A stretch of 64,000 nucleotides of DNA from Megalopta genalis. Its lineage: Eukaryota > Arthropoda > Insecta > Hymenoptera > Halictidae. The notes below the pieces were generated by a model that made no database searches, was not told the DNA's origin, and was given only the letters and a program-made list of their open reading frames with translations. The stretch covers positions 2,778,501 through 2,842,500 of the forward strand of contig NW_027476092.1 in assembly GCF_051020955.1 (NCBI RefSeq), given 5' to 3'. Positions 24,301 to 37,743 of this stretch are shown here, piece after piece; position 1 is the first letter of the stretch, and the number at the start of each line of letters is the position of its first letter. Both the position numbers and the translations under genes were made by a program.

Positions 24301-27300
24301 CATTTGTTCATTTGGTCATTTGTTCATTTGTTCATTTGAACATTTGTTCATTCACTTTATTTGTTCATTCGTTTTATTTGTCCATTTGTTCATTTGTTCA
24401 TTAGTTCATTTGTACATTTGTGCATATGTTCACTTGTTCATTTGTCCATTTGTGCATTTGTTCATTTGTTCATTTGTTCATTTGTTCATTTGTTCGTTTG
24501 TTCGTTTGTTCATTTGTTGATTTGTTCATTTGTTCATTTGTTCGTTTGTTCATTTGTTCGTTTGTTCGTTTGTTCGTTTGTTCATTTGTTGATTTGTTCA
24601 ATGGTTCATTTGTTCATTTGTTCATTTCTTCATTTGTTCATTCGTTCATTCGTTCACTTGTTCACTCGTACACTTGTTCACTTGTTCATTTGTTCATTTG
24701 TTCATTCGTTCATTCGTTCACTTGTTCATTCGTTCACTTGTTCAATTGTTCATTTGTTCTTTTGTTCATTTGTTCATTTGCTTATTTGTTCATTTGTTCA
24801 TTTGTTCAGTTGTTAATTTGTTAATTTGTTCATTTGTTCACTTGTTCACTTGTTCATTTGTTCATACGTTCATTTGTTCATATGTTCATTTGTTCATTTG
24901 TTCATTTGTTCATTTGTTCATTTGTTCATTAGTTCATTTGTTCACTTGTTCATTTGTTCATTTGTTCATTTGTTCATTTGTTCATTTGTTCATTTGTTCA
25001 TTTGTTCATTTGTTCCTTTGTTCATTTGTCCATTTGTCCATTTGTCCATTTGTTCATTTGTTCCTTTGTCCATTTGTTCATTTGTTCATTTGTCCATTTG
25101 TTCATTTGTCCATTTGTTCATTTATCCATTTGTCCATTTGTCCATTTGTTCATTTGTCCATTTGTTCATTTGTTCATTTGTTCATTTGTTCATTTGTTCA
25201 CTTGTTCATTTGTTCATTGGTTCATTTGTTCATTTGTTCATTTGTCCTTTTGTCCATTTTTTCGTTTGTTCGTTTGTTCGTTTGTTCGTTTGTTCGTTTG
25301 TTCATTTGTTCACTTGTTCAATTGTTCATTTGTTCATTTGTTCATTTGATCATTTGTTCATTTGTTCATTTCTTCATTTGTCCATTTGTTCATTTGTCCA
25401 TTTGTCCATTTGTCCATTTGTTCATTTGTCCATTTGTTCATTTGTTCATTTGTTCATTTGTTCATTTGTTCATTTGTCCATTTGTCCATTTGTCCATTTG
25501 TTCATTTGTCCATTTGTCCATTTGTTCATTTGTTCATTTGCCCATTTGTTCCTTTGTTCATTCGTTCATTTGTTCATTTGTTCATTTGTTCATTTGTTCA
25601 TTTGTTCATTTGTCCATTTGTTCATTTGTTCATTTGTTCATTTGTTCATTTGTTCATTTGTTCATTTGTTCTTTTGTTCATTTGTTCATTTGTTCATTTG
25701 TTCATTTGTTCATTCTTTATTTGTTCATTTGTTCATTTGTTCATTTGTTCATTTGTTCATTTGCTCATTTGCTCATTTGCTCATTTGTTCATTTGTTCAT
25801 TTTTCATTTGTTCATTTGTTCATTTGTTCATTTGTTCATTATTTCATTTGTTCATTTGTTCATTTGTTCATTTGTTCATTTGTTCATTTGCTCATTTGTT
25901 CAATTGTTCATTTGTTCTTTTGTTCATTTGTTCATTTGTTATTTGTTCATTTGTTCATTTGTCCATTTGTTCATTTGTCCATTTGTTCATTTGTTCATTT
26001 GTTCATTTGTTCATTTGTTCATTTGTTCATTTGTTCATTTGTTCATTTGTTCATTTGTTCATTTGTTCATTTGTCCAATTGTTCATTTATCCATTTGTCC
26101 ATTTGTCCATTTGTTCATTTGTCCATTTGTTCATTTGTTCATTTGTTCATTTGTTCATTTGTTCACTTGTTCATTTGTTCATTGGTTCATTTGTCCATTT
26201 GTCCATTTGTTCATTTGTCTATTTCTTCATTTGTTCATTTGTCCATTTGTTCATTTGTTCATTTGATCATTTGTTCATTTGTTCATTTGTCCATTTGTCC
26301 ATTTGTCCATTTGTTCATTTGTCCATTTGATCATTTGTTCATTTGTTCATTTGTTCATTTGTTCATTTGTCCATTTGTTCATTTGCCCATTTGTTCATTT
26401 GTCCATTTGTTCATTTGTTCATTTGTCCATTTGTTCATTTGTTCATTTGTTCATTTGTTCATTTGTTCATTTGTTCATTTGTTCATTTGTTCATTTGTTC
26501 ATTTGTTCATTTGTTCATTTGTTCATTTGTTCTTTTGTTCATTTGTTCATTTGTTCATTTGTTCATTCTTCATTTGTTCATTTGTTCATTTGTTCATTTG
26601 CTCATTTGCTCATTTGCTCATTTGTTCATTTGTTCATTTTTCATTTGTTCATTTGTTCATTTGTTCATTTGTTCATTTGTTCATTTGTTCATTTGTTCAT
26701 TTGTTCATTTGTTCATTTGTTTATTATTTCATTTGTTCATTTGTTCATTTGTTCATTTGTTCATTTGTTCAATTGTTCATTTGTTCTTTTGTTCATTTGT
26801 TCATTTGCTTATTTGTTCATTTGTTCATTTGTTCATTTGTTCAGTTCTTAATTTGTTCATTTGTTCATTTTTTTCATTTGTTCATTTGTTCATTTTTTCA
26901 TATGTTCATTTGTTCATTTGTTCATTTGCTCATTTGCTCATTTGCTCATTTGATCATTTGTTCATTTGTTCATTTGTCCATTTCTCCATTTGTCCATTTG
27001 TTCATATGTTCATTTGTTCATTTGTTCATTTGTTCATTTGTTCATTTGTTCATTTGTTCATTTGTCCATTTGTTCATTTGTTCATTTGTTCATTTGTTCA
27101 TTTGTTCATTTGTTCATTTGTTCATTTGTTCATTTGTTCATTTGTTCATTTGTTCATTTGTTCATTTGTTCATATGTTCATTAGTTCATTAGTTCATTTG
27201 TTCATTTGTTCATTTGTTCATTTGTTCATTTGTTCATTTGTTCATTTGTTCATTTGTTCATTTGTTCATTTGTTCATTTGTTCATTTGTTCATTTGCTCA

Positions 27301-28073
27301 TTTGATCATTTGTTCATTTGTTCATTTGTCCATTTCTCCATTTGTCCATTTGTTCATATGTTCATTTGTTCATTTGTTCATTTGTTCATTTGTTCATTTG
27401 TTCATTTGTTCATTTGTCCATTTGTTCATTTGTTCATTTGTTCATTTGTTCATTTGTTCATTTGTTCATTTGTTCATTATTTCATTTGTTCATTTGTTCA
27501 TTTGTTCATTTGTTCATTTGTTCAATTGTTCATTTGTTCTTTTGTTCATTTGTTCATTTGCTTATTTGTTCATTTGTTCATTTGTTCATTTGTTCAGTTC
27601 TTAATTTGTTCATTTGTTCATTTTTTTCATTTGTTCATTTGTTCATTTGTTCATTTGTTCATTTGTTCATTTGTTCACTTGTTCATTTGTTCATTTGTCC
27701 ATTTGTCCATTTGTCCATTTGTCCATTTGTTCATTTGTTCATTTGTTCATTTGTTCATTTGTTCATTTGTTCATTTGTTCATTTGTTCATTTGTTCATTT
27801 GTTCATTTGTTCATTTGTTCACTTGTTCATTTGTTCATTTGTTCATTTGTTCATTTGTTCATTTGTTCATTTGTTCATTTGTTCATTTGTTCATTTGTTC
27901 ATTTGTTCATTTGTTCATTTGTTCATTTGTTCATTTGTTCATTTGTTCATTTGTTCATTTGTTCATTTGTTCATTCGTTCATTAGTTCATTTGTTCATTA
28001 GTTCATTTGTTCATTTGTTCATTTGTTCAATTGTTCACTTGTTCATTTGTTCATTTGTACATTTGTTCACTTG

Positions 28074-28417
28074 TTCATTTGTTCATTTGTTCATTTGTTC
28101 ATTTGTTCATTTGTTCATTTGTTCATTTGTTCATTTGTTCATTTGTTCATTTGTTCATTTGTTCATTTGTTCATTTGTTCATTTGTTCATTTGTTCATTT
28201 GTTCATTTGTTCATTTGTTCATTTGTTCATTTGTTCATTTGTTCATTTGTTCATTTGTTCATTTGTTCATTTGTTCATTTGTTCATTTGTTCATTTGTTC
28301 ATTTGTTCATTTGTTCATTTGTTCATTTGTTCATTTGTTCATTTGTTCATTTGTTCATTTGTTCATTTGTTCATTTGTTCATTTGTTCATTTGTTCATTT
28401 GTTCATTTGTTCATTTG
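28074..28417. repeat. Perfect TTCATTTG run, 43 units
   Basis: Same slot as 20,261-20,572 and four units longer. This accounts for the 7,813 to 7,845 bp change in displacement between the tandem 7.8 kb copies. Confidence 0.86.
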
Positions 28418-29043
28418 AACATTTGTTCATTCGCTTTATTTGTTCATTCGTTCATTAGTTCATTTGTTCATTAGTTCATTTGTCCATTTGTGCATTTGTT
28501 CACTTGTTCATTTGTTCATTTGTTCGTTTGTTCTTTTGTTCGTTTGTTCGTTTGTTCGTTTGTTCATTTGTTGATTTGTTCATTTGTTCATTTGTTCGTT
28601 TGTTCATTTGTTCATTTGTTCATTTGTTCATTTGTTCATTTGTTCATTTGTTCATTTGTTCATTTGTTCATTTGTTCATTTGTTCATTTGTTCATTTGTT
28701 CATTTGTTCATTTGTTCATTTGTTCATTTGTTCATTTGTTCATTTGTTCATTTGAACATTTGTTCATTCGCTTTATTTGTTCATTCGTTCATTAGTTCAT
28801 TTGTTCATTAGTTCATTTGTCCATTTGTGCATTTGTTCACTTGTTCATTTGTTCATTTGTTCGTTTGTTCTTTTGTTCGTTTGTTCGTTTGTTCGTTTGT
28901 TCATTTGTTGATTTGTTCATTTGTTCATTTGTTCGTTTGTTCATTTGTTCGTTTGTCCATTTGTTCATTTGTTCATTTGTTCATTTGTTCATTTGTTCAT
29001 TTGTTCATTTGTTCTTTTGTTCATTTGTTCATTTGTTCATTCG

Positions 29044-29115
29044 TTCACTTGTTCACTCGTTCACTTGTTCACTCGTTCACTCGTTCACTTGTTCACTCGT
29101 TCACTTGTTCACTTG
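29044..29115. repeat. 16-bp dimer array with four TTCACTCG units
   Basis: 72 bp, keeping the adjacent CTCG pair typical of the seven-copy form. It is therefore best read as a contraction of the 21,191 type by 48 bp (six units). The flanking junctions are 473 bp apart. Confidence 0.87.
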
Positions 29116-32100
29116 TTCATTTGTTCATTTGTTCATTCGTTCATTCGTTCACTTGTTCATTCGTTCACTTGTTCAATTGTTCATTCGTTCTTTTGTTCAT
29201 TTGTTCATTTGCTCATTTGTTCATTTGAACATTTGTTCATTCGCTTTATTTGTTCATTCGTTCATTAGTTCATTTGTTCATTAGTTCATTTGTCCATTTG
29301 TGCATTTGTTCACTTGTTCATTTGTTCATTTTTTCGTTTGTTCTTTTGTTCGTTTGTTCGTTTGCTCGTTTGTTCATTTGTTGATTTGTTCATTTGTTCA
29401 TTTGTTCGTTTGTTCATTTGTTCATTTGTTCATTTGTTCATTTGTTCATTTGTTCATTTGTTCATTTGTTCATTTGTTCTTTTGTTCATTTGTTCATTTG
29501 TTCATTTGTTCAATCTTCATTTGTTCATTTGTTCATTTGTTCAATCTTCATTTGTTCATTTGTTCATTTGTTCATTTGTTCATTTGTTCATTTGTTCATT
29601 TGCTCATTTGCTCATTTGCTCATTTGCTCATTTGCTCATTTGTTCATTTGTTCATTTTTCATTTGTTCATTTGTTCATTTGTTCATTTGTTCATTTGTTC
29701 ATTTGTTCATTTGTTCATTATTTCATTTGTTCATTCGTTCATTCGTTCATTTGTTCATATGTTCATTTGTTCATTTGTTCATTTCTTCATTTCTTCATTT
29801 GTTCATTTGTTCATTTGTTCAATTGTTCATTTGTTCATTTGTTCATTTGTTCATTTGTTCATTTGTTCATTTGTCTATTTCTTCATTTGTTCATTTGTCC
29901 ATTTGTTCATTTGTTCATTTGATCATTTGTTCATTTGTTCATTTGTTCATTTGTTCATTTGTTCATTTGTCCATTTGTCCATTTGTTCATTTGTCCATTT
30001 GTTCATTTGTTCATTTGTTCATTTGTTCATTTGTTCAATTGTTCATTTGTTCTTTTGTTCATTTGTTCATTTGCTTATTTGTTCATTTGTTCCTTTGTTC
30101 ATTTGTTCAGTTGTTAATTTGTTCATTTGTTCATTTTTTTTCATTTGTTCATTTGTTCATTTTTTCATATGTTCATTTGTTCATTTGTTCATTTGCTCAT
30201 TTGCTCATTTGCTCATTTGTTGATTTGTTCATTTTTCATTTGTTCATTTGTTCATTTGTTCATTTGTTCATTATTTCATTTGTTCATTTGTTCATTTGTT
30301 CAATTGTTCATTTGTTCATTTGTTCATTTGATCATTTGTTCATTTGTTCATTTCTTCATTTGTCTATTTCTTCATTTGTTCATTTGTCCATTTGTTCATT
30401 TGTTCATTTGTTCATTTGTTCATTTGTTCATTTGTTCATATGTTCATTTGTTCATTTGTTCATATGTTCATTTGTTCATTTGTTCATATGTTCATTAGTT
30501 CATTTGTCCATTTGTTCATTTGTTCACTTGTTCATTTGTTCATTTGTTCATTCTTCATTTGTTCATTTGTACAATTGTTCATTTGTTCATTTGTTTATTT
30601 GTTCATTTGTTCATTTGATCATTTGTTCATTTGTTCATTTGTTCATTTGTTCATTTGTACATTTGATCATTTGTTCATTTGTTCATTTGTTCATTTGTCC
30701 ATTTGTCCATTTGTCCATTTGTTCATTTGTTCATTTGTTCATTTGTTCATTTGTTCATTTGTTCATTTGTTCATTTGTTCATTTGTTCACTTGTTCATTT
30801 GTTCATTTGTTCATTTGTTCATTTGTTCATTTGTTCATTTGTTCATTTGTTCATTTGTTCATTTGTTCATTTGTTGATTTGTTCATTCGTTCATTTGTTC
30901 ATTTGTTCATTTGTTCATTTGTTCATTTGTTCATTTGTTCATTTGTTCATTCGTTCATTTGTTCATTTGTTCATTAGTTCATTAGTTCATTTGTCCATTT
31001 GTGCATATGTTCACTTGTTCATTTGTCCATTTGTGCATTTGTTCACTTGTTCATTTGTTCATTTGTTCATTTGTTCGTTTGTTCGTTTGTCCATTTGTTG
31101 ATTTGTTCATTTGTTCATTTGTTCGTTTGTTCATTTGTTCGTTTGTTCGTATGTCCGTTTGTTCATTTGTTGATTTGTTCATTGGTTCATTTGTTCAATT
31201 GTTCATTTGTTCATTTGTTCATTCGTTCATTCGTTCACTTGTTCACTCGTTCACTTGTTCACTTGTTCATTTGTTCATTTGTTCATTCGTTCATTCGTTC
31301 ACTTGTTCATTCGTTCACTTGTTCAATTGTTCATTTGTTCTTTTGTTCATTTGTTCACTTGTTCACTTGTTCACTTGTTCATTTGTTCATATGTTCATTT
31401 GTTCATATGTTCATTTGTCCATATGTTCATTTGTTCATATGTTCATTTGTTCATTTGTTCATTTGTTCATTTGTTCTTTTGTTCATTTGTTCATTTGTTC
31501 ATTTGTTCACTTGTTCATTTGTTCATTTGCTCATTTGTTCATTTGTTCATTTGTTCATTTGTTCATTTGTTCTTTTGTTCATTTGTTCATTTCTTCATTT
31601 GTTCATTCTTCATTTGTTCATTTGTCCATTTGTTCATTTGTTCATTTGTTCATTTGTTCATTTGTTCATTTGTTCATTTGTTCATTTGTTCATTTGCTCA
31701 TTTGCTCATTTGCTCATTAGCTCATTTGCTCATTTGCTCATTTGCTCATTTGTTCATTTGTTCATTTTTCATTTGTTCATTTGTTCATTTGTTCATTTGT
31801 TCATTTGTTCATTTGTTCATTTGCTCATTTGTTCTTTATTTCATTAGTTCATTCGTTCATTCGTTCATTCGTTCATTTGTTCATTTGTTCATATGTCCAT
31901 TTGTTCATTTGTTCATTTGTTCATTTGTTCAATTGTTCATTTGTTCATTTGTTCATTTGTTCATTTGTTCTTTTGTTCATTTGTTCATTTGTTCATTTGT
32001 TCATTTGTTCATTTGTTCATTTGTTCATTTGTTCATTTGTTCACTTGTTCACTTGTTCATTTGTTCATTTGTTCATTTGTTCATTTGTTCATTTGTTCAT

Positions 32101-35100
32101 TTGTTCATTTGTTCATTTGGTCATTTGTTCATTTGTTCATTTGAACATTTGTTCATTCACTTTATTTGTTCATTCGTTTTATTTGTCCATTTGTTCATTT
32201 GTTCATTAGTTCATTTGTACATTTGTGCATATGTTCACTTGTTCATTTGTCCATTTGTGCATTTGTTCATTTGTTCATTTGTTCATTTGTTCATTTGTTC
32301 GTTTGTTCGTTTGTTCATTTGTTGATTTGTTCATTTGTTCATTTGTTCGTTTGTTCATTTGTTCGTTTGTTCGTTTGTTCGTTTGTTCATTTGTTGATTT
32401 GTTCAATGGTTCATTTGTTCATTTGTTCATTTCTTCATTTGTTCATTCGTTCATTCGTTCACTTGTTCACTCGTACACTTGTTCACTTGTTCATTTGTTC
32501 ATTTGTTCATTCGTTCATTCGTTCACTTGTTCATTCGTTCACTTGTTCAATTGTTCATTTGTTCTTTTGTTCATTTGTTCATTTGCTTATTTGTTCATTT
32601 GTTCATTTGTTCAGTTGTTAATTTGTTAATTTGTTCATTTGTTCACTTGTTCACTTGTTCATTTGTTCATACGTTCATTTGTTCATATGTTCATTTGTTC
32701 ATTTGTTCATTTGTTCATTTGTTCATTTGTTCATTAGTTCATTTGTTCACTTGTTCATTTGTTCATTTGTTCATTTGTTCATTTGTTCATTTGTTCATTT
32801 GTTCATTTGTTCATTTGTTCCTTTGTTCATTTGTCCATTTGTCCATTTGTCCATTTGTTCATTTGTTCCTTTGTCCATTTGTTCATTTGTTCATTTGTCC
32901 ATTTGTTCATTTGTCCATTTGTTCATTTATCCATTTGTCCATTTGTCCATTTGTTCATTTGTCCATTTGTTCATTTGTTCATTTGTTCATTTGTTCATTT
33001 GTTCACTTGTTCATTTGTTCATTGGTTCATTTGTTCATTTGTTCATTTGTCCTTTTGTCCATTTTTTCGTTTGTTCGTTTGTTCGTTTGTTCGTTTGTTC
33101 GTTTGTTCATTTGTTCACTTGTTCAATTGTTCATTTGTTCATTTGTTCATTTGATCATTTGTTCATTTGTTCATTTCTTCATTTGTCCATTTGTTCATTT
33201 GTCCATTTGTCCATTTGTCCATTTGTTCATTTGTCCATTTGTTCATTTGTTCATTTGTTCATTTGTTCATTTGTTCATTTGTCCATTTGTCCATTTGTCC
33301 ATTTGTTCATTTGTCCATTTGTCCATTTGTTCATTTGTTCATTTGCCCATTTGTTCCTTTGTTCATTCGTTCATTTGTTCATTTGTTCATTTGTTCATTT
33401 GTTCATTTGTTCATTTGTCCATTTGTTCATTTGTTCATTTGTTCATTTGTTCATTTGTTCATTTGTTCATTTGTTCTTTTGTTCATTTGTTCATTTGTTC
33501 ATTTGTTCATTTGTTCATTCTTTATTTGTTCATTTGTTCATTTGTTCATTTGTTCATTTGTTCATTTGCTCATTTGCTCATTTGCTCATTTGTTCATTTG
33601 TTCATTTTTCATTTGTTCATTTGTTCATTTGTTCATTTGTTCATTATTTCATTTGTTCATTTGTTCATTTGTTCATTTGTTCATTTGTTCATTTGCTCAT
33701 TTGTTCAATTGTTCATTTGTTCTTTTGTTCATTTGTTCATTTGTTATTTGTTCATTTGTTCATTTGTCCATTTGTTCATTTGTCCATTTGTTCATTTGTT
33801 CATTTGTTCATTTGTTCATTTGTTCATTTGTTCATTTGTTCATTTGTTCATTTGTTCATTTGTTCATTTGTTCATTTGTCCAATTGTTCATTTATCCATT
33901 TGTCCATTTGTCCATTTGTTCATTTGTCCATTTGTTCATTTGTTCATTTGTTCATTTGTTCATTTGTTCACTTGTTCATTTGTTCATTGGTTCATTTGTC
34001 CATTTGTCCATTTGTTCATTTGTCTATTTCTTCATTTGTTCATTTGTCCATTTGTTCATTTGTTCATTTGATCATTTGTTCATTTGTTCATTTGTCCATT
34101 TGTCCATTTGTCCATTTGTTCATTTGTCCATTTGATCATTTGTTCATTTGTTCATTTGTTCATTTGTTCATTTGTCCATTTGTTCATTTGCCCATTTGTT
34201 CATTTGTCCATTTGTTCATTTGTTCATTTGTCCATTTGTTCATTTGTTCATTTGTTCATTTGTTCATTTGTTCATTTGTTCATTTGTTCATTTGTTCATT
34301 TGTTCATTTGTTCATTTGTTCATTTGTTCATTTGTTCTTTTGTTCATTTGTTCATTTGTTCATTTGTTCATTCTTCATTTGTTCATTTGTTCATTTGTTC
34401 ATTTGCTCATTTGCTCATTTGCTCATTTGTTCATTTGTTCATTTTTCATTTGTTCATTTGTTCATTTGTTCATTTGTTCATTTGTTCATTTGTTCATTTG
34501 TTCATTTGTTCATTTGTTCATTTGTTTATTATTTCATTTGTTCATTTGTTCATTTGTTCATTTGTTCATTTGTTCAATTGTTCATTTGTTCTTTTGTTCA
34601 TTTGTTCATTTGCTTATTTGTTCATTTGTTCATTTGTTCATTTGTTCAGTTCTTAATTTGTTCATTTGTTCATTTTTTTCATTTGTTCATTTGTTCATTT
34701 TTTCATATGTTCATTTGTTCATTTGTTCATTTGCTCATTTGCTCATTTGCTCATTTGATCATTTGTTCATTTGTTCATTTGTCCATTTCTCCATTTGTCC
34801 ATTTGTTCATATGTTCATTTGTTCATTTGTTCATTTGTTCATTTGTTCATTTGTTCATTTGTTCATTTGTCCATTTGTTCATTTGTTCATTTGTTCATTT
34901 GTTCATTTGTTCATTTGTTCATTTGTTCATTTGTTCATTTGTTCATTTGTTCATTTGTTCATTTGTTCATTTGTTCATATGTTCATTAGTTCATTAGTTC
35001 ATTTGTTCATTTGTTCATTTGTTCATTTGTTCATTTGTTCATTTGTTCATTTGTTCATTTGTTCATTTGTTCATTTGTTCATTTGTTCATTTGTTCATTT

Positions 35101-35197
35101 GTTCATTTGTTCATTTGTTCATTTGTTCATTTGTTCATTTGTTCATTTGTTCATTTGTTCATTTGTTCATTTGTTCATTTGATCATTTGTTCATTTG

Positions 35198-35261
35198 TCC
35201 ATTTGTCCATTTGTCCATTTGTCCATTTGTCCATTTGTCCATTTGTCCATTTGTCCATTTG
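35198..35261. repeat. Run of eight TCCATTTG units, second copy
   Basis: Same count and order as 13,119-13,182. It marks the switch from the 7.8 kb type of segment 5 into the 6 kb type of segment 6; just upstream is a pure run and one ATCATTTG unit. Confidence 0.86.
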
Positions 35262-35437
35262 TTCATTTGTTCATTTGTTCATTTGTTCATTTGTTCATTT
35301 GTTCATTTGTTCATTTGCTCATTTGTTCATTTGTTCATTTGTTCATTTGCTCATTTGTTCATTTGTTCATTTGTTCATTTGTTCATTAGTTCATTTGTTC
35401 ATTTGTTCATTTGTTCATTTGTTCATATGTTCATTAG

Positions 35438-35757
35438 TTCATTTGTTCATTTGTTCATTTGTTCATTTGTTCATTTGTTCATTTGTTCATTTGTTCATTT
35501 GTTCATTTGTTCATTTGTTCATTTGTTCATTTGTTCATTTGTTCATTTGTTCATTTGTTCATTTGTTCATTTGTTCATTTGTTCATTTGTTCATTTGTTC
35601 ATTTGTTCATTTGTTCATTTGTTCATTTGTTCATTTGTTCATTTGTTCATTTGTTCATTTGTTCATTTGTTCATTTGTTCATTTGTTCATTTGTTCATTT
35701 GTTCATTTGTTCATTTGTTCATTTGTTCATTTGTTCATTTGTTCATTTGTTCATTTG
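35438..35757. repeat. Perfect TTCATTTG run, 40 units
   Basis: Counterpart of 13,327-13,622, three units longer. Confidence 0.85.
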
Positions 35758-37679
35758 TTCATATGTTCATTTGTTCATATGTTTATTTGTTCATTTGTCG
35801 ATTTGAACATTTGTTCACTTGTTCATTTGTTCATTTGTTCATTTGTTCGTTTGTTCATTTGTTCGTTTGTTCGTTTGTTCCTTTGTTGATTTGTTCATTC
35901 GATCACTTGTTCATTCGTTCACTTGTTCATTCGTTCACTTGTTCATTCGTTCACTTGTTCATTCGTTCACTTGTTCATTCGTTCACTTGTTCGTTCGTTC
36001 ACTTGTTCACTTGTTCATTTGTTCATTTGTTCATTTGTTCATTCGTTCATTCGTTCACTTGTTCATTCGTTCACTTGTTCAATTGTTCATTTGTTCTTTT
36101 GTTCATTTGTTCATTTGCTTATTTGTTCATTTGTTCATTTGTTCATTTGTTCAGTTGTTAATTTGTTAATTTGTTCATTTGTTCAATTGTTCACTTGTTC
36201 ATTTGTTCATTTGTTCATTTGTTCATTTGTTCATTGGTTCATTTGTTCATTTGTTCATTTGTTCATTTGTTCATTGGTTCATTTGTTCATTTGTTCATTT
36301 GTTCATTTGTTCATTTGTTCATTTGTTCATTTGTTCTTTTGTTCATTTGTTCATTTGTTCATTTGTTCATTTGTTCAATTGTTCATTTGTTCATTTGTTC
36401 ATTTGTTCATTTGTTCATTTGTTCATTTGTTCATTTGTCTATTTCTTCATTTGTTCATTTGTCCATTTGTTCATTTGTTCATTTGATCATTTGTTCATTT
36501 GTTCATTTGTTCATTTGTTCATTTGTTCATTTGTTCATTTGTGCATTTGTCCATTTGTTCATTTGTCCATTTGTTCATTTGTTCATTTGTTCATTTGTTC
36601 ATTTGTTCAATTGTTCATTTGTTCTTTTGTTCATTTGTTCATTTGCTTATTTGTTCATTTGTTCCTTTGTTCATTTGTTCAGTTGTTAATTTGTTCATTT
36701 GTTCATTTTTTTTCACTTGTTCATTTGTTCATTTTTTCATATGTTCATTTGTTCATTTGTTCATTTGCTCATTTGCTCATTTGCTCATTTGTTGATTTGT
36801 TCATTTTTCATTTGTTCATTTGTTCATTTGTTCATTATTTCATTTGTTCATTTGTTCATTTGTTCAATTGTTCATTTGTTCATTTGTTCATTTGATCATT
36901 TGTTCATTTGTTCATTTCTTCATTTGTTCATTTGTCCATTTGTTCATTTGTCTATTTCCTCATTTGTTCATTTGTCCATTTGTTCATTTGTTCATTTGTT
37001 CATTTGTTCATTTGTTCATTTGTTCATTTGTTCATTTGTTCATTTGTTCATTTGTTCATTTGTTCATTTGTTCATTTGTTCATTTGTCCATTTGTCCATT
37101 TGTTCATTTGTTCATTTGTTCATTTGTTCATTTGTTCATTTGTTCATTTGTTCATTTCTTCATTTGTTCATTTGTCCATTTGTTCATTTGTTCATTTGAT
37201 CATTTGTTCATTTGTTCATTTGTTCATTTGTTCATTTGTTCATTTGTCCATTTGTTCATTTGTTCATTTGTTCATTTGTTCATTTGTTCATTTGTTCATT
37301 TGTTCATTTGTTCATTTGTTCATTTGTTCATTTGTTCATTTGTTCATTTGTTCATTTGTTCATTTGTTCATTTGTTCATTTGTTCATTTGTTCATTTGAA
37401 CATTTGTTCATTCGCTTTATTTGTTCATTCGTTCATTAGTTCATTTGTCCATTTGTGCATTTGTTCACTTGTTCATTTGTTCATTTGTTCGTTTGTTCTT
37501 TTGTTCGTTTGTTCGTTTGTTCGTTTGTTCATTTGTTGATTTGTTCATTTGTTCATTTGTTCGTTTGTTCATTTGTTCGTTTGTCCATTTGTTCATTTGT
37601 TCATTTGTTCATTTGTTCATTTGTTCATTTGTTCATTTGTTCATTTGTTCTTTTGTTCATTTGTTCATTTGTTCATTCG

Positions 37680-37743
37680 TTCACTTGTTCACTCGTTCAC
37701 TTGTTCACTCGTTCACTTGTTCACTCGTTCACTTGTTCACTTG
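37680..37743. repeat. 16-bp dimer array with three TTCACTCG units
   Basis: 64 bp, identical in layout to 15,584-15,647, as expected of segment 6's parent. Confidence 0.87.

Larger units (their letters stand above)
19505..27317. repeat. HOR segment 4, 7.8 kb type, left member of a tandem pair
   Basis: The module order equals segment 2: triple GAAC junctions (about 20,572, 20,901 and 21,422), a variant junction at 24,350, one TCCTTTTG plus TTCG run near 25,245, and TTCATATG triplets near 22,630. Segment 2's 1.3 kb private duplication is absent. Close to its right end, 26,966-27,317 is repeated once more 352 bp downstream at the start of segment 5. This suggests that the exchange creating the tandem pair happened inside these similar sequences. 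Confidence 0.82.
27318..35180. repeat. HOR segment 5, 7.8 kb type, right member of the tandem pair
   Basis: Displacement from segment 4 is 7,813 bp at the start, 7,845 and 7,853 bp across the junction triplet, then exactly 7,805 bp from 29,290 to about 35,180. The constant value over almost 5.9 kb, with rare variants preserved (for example the GTATGTCCG unit at about 31,149 against 23,344), marks a recent tandem duplication. The differences near the left end are a pure run four units longer (28,074-28,417) and three fewer 16-bp CpG dimers (29,044-29,115). Confidence 0.85.

Noticed and set aside
26966..27317. Separate mobile insertion at the 352-bp repeat before segment 5
   Set aside because: It consists only of satellite units and equals the start of the 7.8 kb type HOR; a partial duplication at the exchange point explains it without insertion.
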